Source: Lepus europaeus (taxonomy: Eukaryota > Chordata > Mammalia > Lagomorpha > Leporidae). From it: 64,000 bases of DNA. The DNA lies in assembly GCF_033115175.1 (NCBI RefSeq), contig NC_084834.1:38360077-38424076 (forward strand), read 5' to 3'. The first letter of the stretch is position 1. Each line of letters opens with the position of its first letter. This document shows, piece by piece, positions 54,434 through 64,000 of the stretch. The notes under the pieces were generated by a model. It saw only the letters and a list, made by a program, of their open reading frames with translations. It had not been told where the DNA came from and did no database searches. Both the position numbers and the translations under genes were made by a program.

Positions 54434-55636
54434 GTGGGACTGCTTTAAGTGTTCAGGAAAGCTAGTTGCAGATACCCCAACTCCTCCAAGAACACGAGGA
54501 GGGGACCTGCCCCTCCATCTCGCCTAATCTACACCTGCAAATGAACCCAGCCTGGTTCTGAGTTCAATCTTCTGCCGCATCTGCGTGGGTGGACACTCCC
54601 AGGGATGGGCAGAGGCAGTGTGGAGGAGGTGCCAGGGTCAGAGGCCCGGGCTCACTAGGCTTCTGCTTTGCTGGGGAACTCATGTTTACTCCGGGGCTGA
54701 GGCTGTCCCCGGTGCCAGGTTGGGAAGAGATGCAGAAGGTCCCTGCCCACCACAGGGCTGCTCAGCAGGTGCTTTGCTCCAAGGAGACAGTGCAAGGCCT
54801 GCACAGGGCTGCTCCCGTCCTGAGTACAGGCGTACTACATTCCAGAAGACTGGCCACAGCCTCCGTTCCTGGGAATTGATCTATGGTCTCAGCAGTGAGG
54901 ATCAATAGGACCTTAAGTGACCTGAAAGGACACTCTGGGCTCAGAGAGCCTGCAAGGCAGGTCCTCAGCAGAGTGCCCCACAGGAGAGGACGGCTTGGCA
55001 TCAAGCCCCTGTGACTGTGGGGCTGCCTGGGGTCTAGGGCGTCCGATTCAGTGCCGCAAGCAGCTCATCAGCCTGTGTTGGTTGCTGTCTTCCTTAACAG
55101 GACCATGCGTATTTTCCTGTCTGGATACTGAGTTCAGAGTCAGAGTCTAATCTGGACAATGAAAAGAACACTTTAACCCCCCCCCCCATCTATGTGATAG
55201 TGTCTTCAAGGTGACACTTCATTAAGTCATGGTGGCAGATGGCCAGCCTCTCCACTCCCATCCAAAGAGGACAAATACCCTTGAATAGTACCCAGGAAAA
55301 CCTGGATAACTAACACACGGCCAGTTTCATGGGTCTTAATGGCAGTTCTATTTACCTAAACTCCAGGGTAGCCTGAGGAAGGTTAGGCCACTGTTGGTTG
55401 CACAAGAAGCAAAAATGAGATGCTTCCCCCAAGAACTTGGCAACCAGGTTGTCCTCAGAAAGCTAGACTAGCAAAATTTGCACCCAGAGTGGATTTAGCT
55501 AGAATTCACGGGGAGTGAAGCAGAATGGTGATGGAACTTATTACTGATGAATTTGGTGAAACCTCAAATTCCCATTGAAATGACTTGATTGCACTATCAG
55601 GAGTATGGCAAGAGAATGTGATTATGACTTTTCTTA
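54434..55636. other. unique intergenic DNA, 1.2 kb
   Basis: A C-run lies at about 55178-55187. Frames at 54585-54908 are unrecognised. Confidence 0.5.
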
Positions 55637-55637
55637 T

Positions 55638-55900
55638 ACAGATGTATTCATTTGGAAGGCAGAGTTACAGAGAGAGAGAGAGGGAGAGACAGAGATCTTC
55701 CATCAGCTCGTTCACTCCCCACATGGCCACAACAGCCATGGTCTCCCACATGGGTGGCAGGAGCTCATCTTGTGCTGCCTTCCCAGGCACATTAGCAGGG
55801 AGCTTGGTGGGATGGGCACAGTGGGGACACAAACCAGCGCTCATATGGGATGCCCAGGTCAGAGGCAGCAAGTTCACCTGCTGTGCCAGAACGCGGGCCC
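55638..55900 (-). mobile_element. C repeat SINE, middle deleted
   Basis: Inverted; CAGATGTATTCATTTGGAAG to GCCAGAACGCGGGCCC; roughly 60 bp of the central part are absent. Confidence 0.88.
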
Positions 55901-57448
55901 GTGATGATCACCTTGTGAATGCAGATCTGTGGGTTGCCTGCAGAAGACACATGTATGGAAAAACTATTCCTGAAGAACTGGAAAAGGGAGAAGTCTCAGA
56001 GATGGCCTAAGAAGGTGGCTTAAGGGTGGTCTGAGTAGCATCTGGTGGGATGGATGGACAGCCTCTTCACTCTTGTGGATCACACAACTGATTCCAGGCT
56101 AGGCAAGCAGACTTCTGAAGGAAGCACGTCTTCCCAAGTGCCTTTGTCTGTTCTTGCCATGGTAACGTGAGTATTCTTGTCTGTTGGTCTTATTTCAGGT
56201 GCAAACATGGGGTTTCCAGGGCCTGGTTAATGAGTCCACTGGAAGAAGGTCAGGATCCAGGCCTGGGTGACACTGTGACATTTGTGATCTTCATGTTAAT
56301 GTGGAAGCAGTACACAGGTGCCCACCTTCTGCAACACCTACCCTTGTATAAGGTCCTCCTGCAGGACCCAATCGTCTTAATTATGGCCCAGAAAAATGCA
56401 TTTTTAAAAACAACAAAGTAAAATACTATTTTTGAAAACACATTTGGTTCTGATAGTAATTGCATTTGTTTTCCAAGCATCCTCTTGATTTTTTCTGAAT
56501 TAATTTTTAGAGCAGTTGCCTCTTTGAAAACTCTTACTAAATTTTGTCCCCCAAGTTGACACTTGTGGCAGCTCCATGAGACCCCAGCCTAACACAAGGT
56601 TTCAAAGAACACAAGAACCAAGCACACCACGGAGGAAGAACACTGGCCCAAAGCCGACCCAGCCGGGGAGATCCAGGCTGCCTGTTCCCTTCCTGCCTGC
56701 CCCAGGAGGTCTAAATTTAGTTTACTGGATAGACTGCAATGACAGTAACATGTTGCAAGAATCAAGCAAAAGAGGGGGAGAAAAAAGCTTCACGTGGCAT
56801 GAGATATTCTAATGCCATGGCAACTGTGGTGTCTTCTCGGTTATTTCATTCACTTCCTCGGGTCAGGTTATTCTGCCCTCTCTCTCTGCTGCACTTCCTG
56901 TTGCCGTAACCACACCACATCAGCCCGAGTCTGCCGAGTGAGTCCTCTCTCCGAGGGCAGTCGAGTCTATTTCTAGCAGGACGAATTCTCTCCATCACTC
57001 TCTCGGCTCCTGGACCTCTGTTTGGCGCCCTTGATGTTCCAGCTCTTCACTGTGTTCCACTTGCTACAGACTTGCCTTTCATCCCTCCCCCACCCCCTTC
57101 TGCTAGCGGCTCCGCTCCCTGCCCCTCCCCTTAGCTTCTGCAGTTGTCACTAACACAGTTAGCCACTTGATTAGTGGCTCAGTGACTCAGGCCCTGAGAA
57201 CCTTGGTTCTGAAACACCCCTGCCACTCTCCCTGGAGTCAAGATCAGGACCACCCTGCCCCCATATCTCAGTGCCAAGAGGCAGGGGTCGGGAAGGTCGG
57301 GGGGAACGGACTTGACCACTCAAGATAGACGTGCCATTGCTCTGACTTCTGCCCCTTTTCCTCTGCCTGTCCCTGGGTCCTGTGTGCTCTACTAAGATCT
57401 TCCCCGGAAAAGCTGGACACAGAAGCTCTGTGCTTGGCATTTGAAAAA
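55901..57448. other. unique intergenic DNA, 1.5 kb
   Basis: This long stretch has no recognisable interspersed repeat, and no frame in it is recognised. Confidence 0.5.
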
Positions 57449-57936
57449 GATTTTAGTTTATTTATCTTCACTTTATTATTTGAAAGGCAGAGAGATAGGG
57501 ACAGATACAAAAATAGATTTTTCCATCTGCTGGTTCACTCCCCAAATGCCTGAACAGCCAGAGGGAACTCCAGCCAGGTCTCCCCGTGGTGATGGGAAGC
57601 CAATTACTTGAGCCAATCAATCACCTGCTGCTTCCAAGGATGCCCACTGGCAGAAAGCTGGCTCAGAAGTGGAGTGGCGGGGGCCAGCACTATGGCGTAG
57701 TGGGTGGGGCTGCCAGCTGCAGTTCTGGCATCCCATGTGGGCGCTGGTTCAAGTCCCGGCTGCTCCACTTCCAATCCAGTTATCTGCTATGGACTGGGAA
57801 AGCAGTAGAAGATGGCCCAGGTCCTTGGGTCCTTGCATCCACGTGGGAGACCTGGAAGAGGCTCCTGGCTTCTGGCTTTGGATCGGTGCAGCTCTGGCTG
57901 TTGTGGCCAATTGGGGAGTGCACCAGCAGATGGAGG

Positions 57937-57982
<46 letters not shown>

Positions 57983-58136
57983 CTCCTCTCTTTGTGTAAC
58001 TCTGACTTTCAAATAACTAAATAAATGTTTTAAAAAAAAATAAGAAGAGGAGTGGCCAGGATTTGAACCAGGTGCTCTGCAAGGGGATGTGGCTATTTAG
58101 AGTGGCAATTTAACCACCATGCCAAATGCCTGCCCC
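57449..58136 (-). mobile_element. old C repeat SINE, split by another
   Basis: Inverted; TTATTATTTGAAAGGCAGAG to GAAAGCTGGCTCAGAAGTGG, resuming at about 58051 with GTGGCCAGGATTTGAACCAG to TGCCAAATGCCTGCCCC. Confidence 0.87.
57680..58042 (+). mobile_element. C repeat SINE inserted in an older one
   Basis: GGGGCCAGCACTATGGCGTA head, long (CT)n at about 57939-57978, tail AAATAACTAAATAAATG. The flanks AGAAGTGGAGTGGC and AGAAGAGGAGTGGC are the near-identical TSD. Confidence 0.93.
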
Positions 58137-58139
58137 TGA

Positions 58140-58235
58140 GCTTAGAATTTGCGTAGCCCAATCACCTCATTCACAGATGAAAAAACTAAGTCTGAGAGCT
58201 TCACTGCCCACTTCTTGGCTAGCTCTTGGCAGAAC
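58140..58235 (+). mobile_element. MIR SINE fragment (weak)
   Basis: CAGATGAAAAAACTAAGTCT then GAGAGCTTCACTGCCCAC resembles the MIR 3' half. Confidence 0.45.
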
Positions 58236-58344
58236 CAAAACAGATGAAGTGAAAATTCAATCAAATGGTCAGATTTGATGGGTAAAAGTCTTACAAAGGA
58301 GTGAGAAGTGCCACAATGAGACATAATAGCTATGTAAGAGTTCC

Positions 58345-58590
58345 TTCCCTCATTCTCTCCCTCTCTCTCTCTTCTTCTAGAAGCAGAGAGACAAAGAGAG
58401 AACCCCCATGTGGAACTCAATCCAGATCTCCCAGGTGGATAGCAGGAACCCAATTACTCGAGTAATCACTGCTACCCCCAGACTCCATGAGAAGGGAAGC
58501 TAGGGTCGGGACTCAGGGCCAAGGAATCACACCCAGGCATTCCAGTGTGGGACATGGGTGTCTAAATTGCTAAGACAAACCCCCACGCCC
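58345..58590 (-). mobile_element. diverged old C repeat SINE
   Basis: Inverted; AGAAGCAGAGAGACAAAGAG, CAATCCAGATCTCCCAGGTG, AATTGCTAAGACAAACCCC. Confidence 0.72.
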
Positions 58591-59131
58591 TATCATAGTC
58601 TTCTTACCTACCCTACAGGCAAGTGGAGCCTGAAGAGCACCCATAACCCACCCGTGCACCTGGGGACTCCCTGATGAGACTCCCTAAAGCTGTGTCTTAG
58701 AGGCTTCTGTCTCCCAGGAACAAGGAAAGTGGGAAGACAGCTTGGCTCCGGAGCCCCTACAGCAGCACAGAACTAGCAGTGAGTAACAACCAACACGAGT
58801 GAATTCTCACAAGTTCTACACACTCGGCTTTGCACAGGCGTTCAGCATGCACTGTGGAGGAATCACAGAACTGTTTCCCATAAATGTAGGAAGGTGCATA
58901 AATTACAAGAAACTTGGGAAAGTATATTTATTGCAGAAATCATATCCATCTTGTAAGTAAGCACTAGCTTTCTCTGGAGAAACACATGGGTAGCAAAAAG
59001 AACAAAACTCACCCAGTATTTTGACTTGCTGACTTGTTGCAGTGGAAGTGGGACTCCTGGTTCCCAACCAGAGCATATATCCTTGGATACGATGGAGGCT
59101 GGACCAGAGTTGCTTAGAAAAATCATTCTTC
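58591..59131. other. unique intergenic DNA
   Basis: Nothing recognised. Confidence 0.5.
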
Positions 59132-59395
59132 TGGGCTGGCGTTGTGGAGCAGCGGGTTAAGCCGCTGCCTGCGATGCCAGCATTCCATATAGGCACCGTC
59201 TCAAGTCCCAGCTGCTCTATCCACTTCCTGAGGCAGAAGATGGTCCAAGTATTTGGGTCCCTGCACCCATGTGGGAGACCCAGACAGGGTTCCAGGCTCC
59301 TGGAGTGAACCAGAGATGAAAGATCTCTCACTGTCTCTCCCTCCCTTTCTTTCTGTAACGCTCTTTCAAATAAACAAATAAGTCTTTAAAAAAGA
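59132..59395 (+). mobile_element. C repeat SINE, two internal deletions; the last one before SETD7
   Basis: GGGCTGGCGTTGTGGAGCAG head, shortened body, CTCTTTCAAATAAACAAATA tail. Confidence 0.9.
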
Positions 59396-61119
59396 AAATG
59401 ATGATGAAGAGAAGTGGCTCCTCGGTGTGAGCAGGGGAACAAGTCCTGTGCCAGGGCCTGGACGTAGCTGTCCTGTGCAGTGCTACTCCTCCCCGCCAGG
59501 CCTTGACTGGCACCTGCTGATCTGCTGTTAGAAGCTGAGGAGCCACGTGGCTGCCGCTTGCGCTGCTGCTGTACACTGTGATTCAGAGCTGTATTGATTT
59601 TCTAGCCCATGACCACATCGGTGGAGACAGAGTACGACAGGGGGAGCTGGTGGGAAGCCAAGTGCAAAGTGGGTTTATGAAACGAGCTCTCAATGAAGAA
59701 AACCGTGGGAAAGAATGTGACGGCGTCGGCAGACGGGGGGCCAGTCCAAGCGGGAAAGTAGAACACCTCCAAGTCGCTCTTCGGACTTGGGCGGAAACAA
59801 AGTGCTTTGCCAAATCACAGGAAGTCGATGCTATCCGTAAGAGAGACTCGGCACCGTTTCCTTCAGAGTCCTCCTAACCTGCAGATCGGGCCCAGCGATG
59901 CCGTACCAGGCTCTGTATTGGGTACTGGGGAAATAAATGAGAATCTATCCGTCTAGAGAAGGACTCTTAGAAGATCCACAAAATGGCTTGTTAACATGTA
60001 AGTGTAGCCTAAGAGAGCCATAAAACACTTTGCTTAAACTTTCGGCTCAGAGCCAGGAGGAATGGATGGTGGGGGAGGAGAGATGGGCTGGGGTCCCAGC
60101 TGCTCCCTGCCTCACATGCAGACCTGGTGAAGGTTCCCCATGTAGCTGTCACTCCCAGCACCGCTGACTCTGCCAGGAAGACCCTGGGTGCTTCCTGCCC
60201 TGGCCCCCAACAGGTCGACAGGAAGCTGGCTTCAGCAATGGGGCTGTGTGCAGCGTTCCAGGTGATCTCGAAGCAGTGGGTGGGAAGGGATTGGGTGGTG
60301 CAGTAGTGGCTGAGAACACCTCACAGCACCCAAGGGACAGCTGGCCATCCTCCTCTGAGCCTAAAGATAGGGGCAGGACACTTGTGACATATTTTCCACC
60401 CCCTACACCACGCACCTACTCACCCACTGGGAACCGGTGTGTTTTGAAGATTTGTGCCAACCACCCTCCCCGCCCCATCTCACCTCCTGTAAGGAAAGGA
60501 AAAAATATAAATTATTGCTGCTTCCTTCAGCTTTCAGTATCTTTTTTTTTTTTTTTAGGCCCTTGAAAATAAACTGGAAACTGAGGGGGAAATGAGTATC
60601 CGGTATGTTTTGTTGCATCAGTAGAATACATAAGAGAAGTCGTAATATATGGAAAAGGAAAGTAAGAAAAAAAATCATAATTTAAAACCACTGTGTAACA
60701 TGTTTAGCAAATGATTTAAAAAAAAAAAAAAACAGAAAGTCTCTGTGGTTCACGTTCGAAGATGATGTAATCCGAAATGGTTCTTTCATCTTCCACTACA
60801 GTAACACCTGCTCCCCTGTAGCCTAAGGGCCCAGGTATCCCCATTGGAGGGCTTTAAAGAGGTCAGATCTGAGCCAGAGGATCTCCAAGTGTCCCCAGCC
60901 TGAGCCGGAGGGACCTTATGCCAGTGTAACTTAAGTCTCTAATCTCCAGGCAGAGGAATTCAGGTCGTCAAGGGTGGCCTCGCAGGCTCCTAAGCAGGTG
61001 TGTGGCCCCGGGACCCAAGTCTCCCAGCTCCTGGACCAGGATCCTGCCCTGCCTTTCCAAAAGAGGCAAAGGGAAGCAGTGGAGTGCCAGCAACGCTGTC
61101 CTCATTTTCACAGGGACAA

Positions 61120-61122
<3 letters not shown>
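59396..61122. other. unique SETD7 5' flank without SINEs
   Basis: 1.7 kb lacking recognisable interspersed repeats; poly-T at 60541-60556 and poly-A at about 60718-60732. A 99-codon frame at 59578-59877 (+) has no family I recognise. Confidence 0.5.

Positions 61123-61159
<37 letters not shown>
61123..61159. repeat. (AAT)n microsatellite, 12 units
   Basis: An uninterrupted AAT run, about 160-200 bp upstream of the rise into the SETD7 CpG island. Confidence 0.97.
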
Positions 61160-62199
61160 GACCACAAGCGGGCAACACTCGACTATAAAACAAAACACCT
61201 AGCATTTCAGCACATTGCAAAACGCCAAGAGTGGTTCCCCCGGAGTACTGGGAGTACTTTGAAACCCCCAGTCTCATTCATCGTTCCGAAAATATAAAAT
61301 GGAGCAAGTTTCTTCGCTCCCTACCGCGCCCCTCTCCCCGGTGCAGACGCGAAGGGCTGCCCCCGGCCATCCCGCGGCCGACCGCGTGCAGCTGCGACCG
61401 TTTCGCCCGCTCCCCACCGCCGCCACCTGTGCGCCGCAGCGCCATCACGGCAAGAAGCGGCTGGGCCCGCAACCGCGTGCCGGGCGGTCTCCTCTGCTGG
61501 AGGACACCTGACTGTGCGGAGCGGATGGCCCTCGGAGAAACCGGGACACACAAGGCACAGCACGCGCGCGCGGGACGCGAGGCGCGCGGCACGCTGCACG
61601 GAGGGTCCCTGTTCCGGGACCCACCCTGCCGAGCGCAATGGAGAGTCCGCTGCCATTTAGACGAGATGAATTTCGGGCTCGCTGGAGGACTTGGCGATCC
61701 GACGGAGGGTGGAGACAGGGGCGCTGGGGTGGCTCCCGCAGGCCGCCTTAGGGTCTGGTGTACCCGCCGAGTCTGCGAACCTAGTTCGCGTATGTGGGAC
61801 GGAGGCCGCAGGGACACCTGCGCTCGCGTGCGTGCAGCGCCCGTGCAGCTCCGGGGGCGCACGGGGTGAGACGGGGGCGAGGGCGAGAGGCGGTCGGGGC
61901 TTCCCTTGAGCTTGGGAGGCCGTCCGGAGGGGGGCCAGAGGGCATCACACGGCGCCCTTCCTAGTTGTCCCGGTCTTCGCCAGAGATCAGGAGCCCCCCA
62001 GAAGACGAGTACCCCGGTGGTCCCGAGCGTCCGCCAGCAGCAGTCCGAGGCTGCCGGGACCGCGTGGCGTGTTCGGAGCGTGCCAGGGCGCGCGTAAGCC
62101 CAGGACCAGCGCGGACCCCGGGCAGCTGGCCCGGGGCGCGGAGGGAAGACGACCCCCCCAGGGCGAGCGCTTCTGGTTTTCCGGAGCCTCACTTCTGGG

Positions 62200-62555
62200 A
62201 AGGGACAGGGAGCTGTCAATCAGCGAGGGAGGGAGCGCACCGGTGCGGGGTGATGTCAGCGGATCAGCTGCTCGACAACAAAGGGGGAACCGCAGGAGAA
62301 AGTTGCACGGCGGCGGCGGCACCCCGGAGGCTCGGGGGCGAAGGGAGGGGGACGGCGGCTGCGGCAGCAGCTGAAGGCCAAGGAATGAAAGGGCTGTAGG
62401 GGGAGGCAGTGCGAGCCAGCCCCGACTGCTCCTCCTCTTCCTCCTCCTCCTCCAAACTCGCAGGGCTCAGCCCCAGCGCTCGCTCAGCCGCCGGAGCACC
62501 CGGAGGGACGGGAGGCTGCCGCGCGGCCCCGGGCTGGGAAGGGTCCCCAGCCGCC
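62200..62555 (+). other. SETD7: SETD7 probable 5' UTR and core promoter (TSS not resolved)
   Basis: This is the GC-rich stretch just upstream of the SETD7 start codon. Visible elements are a CRE-like TGATGTCA at about 62250, an E-box CAGCTG near 62268, CGG runs around 62308-62320, and a pyrimidine-rich (TCC)n tract at about 62427-62456. No TATA box is placed at a convincing distance, which fits a dispersed CpG-island promoter. The exact start site cannot be read from sequence alone, so the boundaries are approximate. Confidence 0.55.
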
Positions 62556-62595
62556 ATGGACAGCGACGACGAGATGGTGGAGGAGGCAGTGGAAG
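62556..62595 (+). CDS. SETD7: SETD7 exon 1 coding part (partial, N-terminal 13 codons)
   Basis: SETD7 (SET7/9) is a lysine methyltransferase that monomethylates histone H3K4 and several non-histone proteins, using S-adenosylmethionine. The ATG at 62556 sits in a near-perfect Kozak context (GCCGCCATGG). It opens 13 codons reading MDSDDEMVEEAVE, which I recognise as the acidic N-terminus of vertebrate SETD7. The frame ends after the first G of codon 14 at an exon/intron boundary GAAG|GTACAG (donor GT at 62596-62597). A split glycine codon fits the known protein, which continues with G. The MORN repeats and SET domain must lie in later exons beyond the window. The exon lies inside a CpG island, as expected for a widely expressed gene. 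The coding stretch is too short for a simple ORF scan, so the call rests on peptide recognition, Kozak and donor together. Confidence 0.92.
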
Positions 62596-64000
62596 GTACA
62601 GCGATTCTCCGGGACCGGGGAGGCGGCGGCCGGGGCCCGGGAGCGAGGCCGGAGCGGGCGGGCTGCGCCCGGGGCCCCAAGGCCGCCGCTGTCCCTTACG
62701 CGGGTGGCCGGCTGCCCGGCTCGGGCGGGGGCCCGACTGCCGGGAACGCGCGCCGCGCGGCGGGGCGCAGGCCGGGATCCGGGGCTCTGCCGGGCCGGGG
62801 GCGCCTGGAATGTCCAGCCGCAGCCCGCATCCGCCCTCGGAGTTGCGAGCCCTGACCGGCACTGGTCACCCCGATTCGGGCACGGAGGGTGGGGGCGCTC
62901 AGGAGGGCTGCGCCCTGAGGCGGGCAGGCTCCGCGGAGTGATCCTCCAGCCCGCGCCTTGGCAGGCGGCCCTTTCCTTCCGCACGCCAGCTGCGTCCCGA
63001 GACCACCGCGGCCCGCGGCTGGGTGCGTGTCCCCGCGCGGCGCACGCGGCCGGGCCAGGCACGTGGCAGCCTGGGCCGCTCCTCCAAGAAGGTGAAATCA
63101 TGGCAGGGCCCGGGACGACACTCCCGACCCGGGGCTCGAACGCGCGCCGTCCGGGAGGCTGGGGCCCCGCCGCGCCGCCGCCCCGCCGCCCCTCCCCCTC
63201 CCGCCGCGCCGCGCCGCGAGCCGGACCCACATTGCTGGGTGACACTGAACTTTGCGAATTCCATGCTGCTGGCCGTGGGTGACATCACCGCCGCGGCGTC
63301 GCGCCCTGCGCCCCTCCTGTTCGCCCCCACCCCCCACCCCCGCCCCGCACTTCTCTGGCCACTGGTTTGCTGAGTTTCCCCTCCTCTTTCTCGCTAGTTC
63401 CAAAAAACGGTGAAGGGGACGTTATACAATCTCGCTGTTTGTGCAGCGAGAGGTTATGATTTTGTAACAGGGAATACCGGGGGAAAATTCTCTCCTGTCT
63501 CTTTTATTCGGTTCTGCCCCAGACAGCGTGTCGTGATGTGTTCGGATGCCGTGTGGTATTGCGCCAGAAGATGTTAAACCGTGCATCTAAGTAAATAATG
63601 TTTAGCTGCTGGTTGACTTTTATTTTCTAATTAGTGTTAAAAAGTTCTCACAAAAGATAACGAAAAATAAAGTGGCAATGCTGTACAAATGCATAAGGAT
63701 ACATAGTTATTGCTATTCGGGGAGGAATCAATTTTTATGTTTTCATTAACTGCGCTGGCAGAGCTCCTGAAGTTTCAGGATGAGATTGAAGTGGAATGGG
63801 ATTTCTGAATTAGGTATGCAGTTGGATGTAAACATTAAAACTTAACAAAAGGTGTGCGTGTTTATCTTCAGGAAAAAAAAATAAATCACAATGTTGTGAA
63901 ACTCCCAGAGCTGTTTTCCTCTCTAATGAAGAAAGACAGCCTTGGGCTGCCTGGGACCCAGAGACAGTCACCGACTTTCAGTTGTGGACTTCTTGTGCCT
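62596..64000 (+). other. SETD7: SETD7 intron 1 (5' part)
   Basis: It begins with the GT donor at 62596. The first 800 bp are CpG-island sequence with an E-box CACGTG near 63060. From about 63400 it becomes AT-rich and unique, without any recognisable C repeat to the window end. No second exon is visible; the MORN-coding exon 2 is expected further right. Confidence 0.8.

Larger units (their letters stand above)
61320..63400. promoter_or_regulatory. CpG island spanning the SETD7 promoter, exon 1 and start of intron 1
   Basis: GC content rises sharply at about 61.3 kb and falls back to AT-rich DNA after about 63.4 kb. CpG is frequent and undepleted, in contrast to the CpG-poor upstream DNA. The island lacks recognisable SINEs, as is common around active promoters. 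GC-box-like GGGCGG cores occur, for example near 62656. Open frames of 100-313 codons on both strands here follow from GC-richness and show no conserved domains. Confidence 0.88.

Noticed and set aside
1331..59395. tRNA genes suggested by A-box and B-box-like motifs
   Set aside because: All occurrences sit in heads of C repeats and continue into the SINE body. None shows a complete cloverleaf ending in a mature tRNA 3' end.
59578..59877. 99-codon frame in unique DNA upstream of SETD7
   Set aside because: No recognised family, no clear Kozak and no splice or polyadenylation context. A frame of this length is expected by chance in 64 kb.
61278..62219. 313-codon minus-strand frame upstream of SETD7
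   Set aside because: It lies within the CpG island, is proline-, serine- and arginine-rich from composition, and has no recognisable family. A divergent non-coding transcript is possible, but a protein is not supported.
62484..63245. 253-codon minus-strand frame across SETD7 exon 1, and plus-strand frames at 62409-63373
   Set aside because: GC-rich shadows. The plus-strand 62409-62855 frame runs past the splice donor and is not the SETD7 frame.
1..64000. CRISPR arrays, operons, bacterial-type promoters or terminators
   Set aside because: This is vertebrate nuclear DNA. The only regular tandem repeat with spacing (6979-7504) has no unique spacers.

Overview
The window is mammalian nuclear DNA from a lagomorph, most probably European rabbit. 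The evidence is about 60 copies of the lagomorph-specific C repeat, a tRNA-derived SINE of about 320-350 bp, and two 3' ends of rabbit-type L1. Older pan-mammalian repeats (MIR, L2, MER5A, MER2/Tigger, MaLR LTRs) fill in between. Repeat family names come from memory of consensus sequences and were not searched.

Only one gene is supported. At 62556-62595 (+) the first coding exon of SETD7, a histone and protein lysine methyltransferase, lies in a CpG island of roughly 61.3-63.4 kb, with a strong Kozak start and a GT splice donor. Intron 1 runs off the right edge. Everything from 1 to about 61.3 kb is 5' flanking or intergenic DNA. In human the next gene on this side is MGST2, and nothing resembling it is seen here.

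Layout. 1-6.3 kb: unique AT-rich DNA with a MaLR remnant, a MIR and C repeats. 6.4-7.5 kb: an old DNA transposon holding an LTR insertion and a 13-copy 40-bp minisatellite. 8-15 kb: C repeats, some nested, and an L1 ORF2 scrap. 15.7-16.4 kb: two MaLR-like LTR pieces in opposite orientation. 18-22 kb: mostly unique, with MER5A at 22.0 kb. 22.6-26.1 kb: C repeats and an L1 3' end. 28.9-29.3 kb: a TA/TG tract. 33.5-34.8 kb: a MER2 element split by three C repeats. 35.1-36.4 kb: an L1 ORF2 fragment, an unidentified GC-rich fragment and C repeats. 36.6-39.25 kb: a MER5A holding a MaLR LTR that itself holds an L1 end and C repeats. 43.0-43.8 kb: an MLT1 LTR split by a C repeat. 44-59.4 kb: more C repeats and MIRs among unique DNA. 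59.4-61.3 kb: unique DNA leading into the SETD7 CpG island.

I saw no multi-gene system, CRISPR array, operon or non-SINE RNA gene. The long open frames in the window are mostly translations of C repeats, microsatellites or the CpG island. The interest lies in repeat architecture: nested insertions readable from target-site duplications, a minisatellite with higher-order order that appears to have grown inside a transposon, a SINE that seems to carry a 3' transduced segment, and SINE tails that became long microsatellites.
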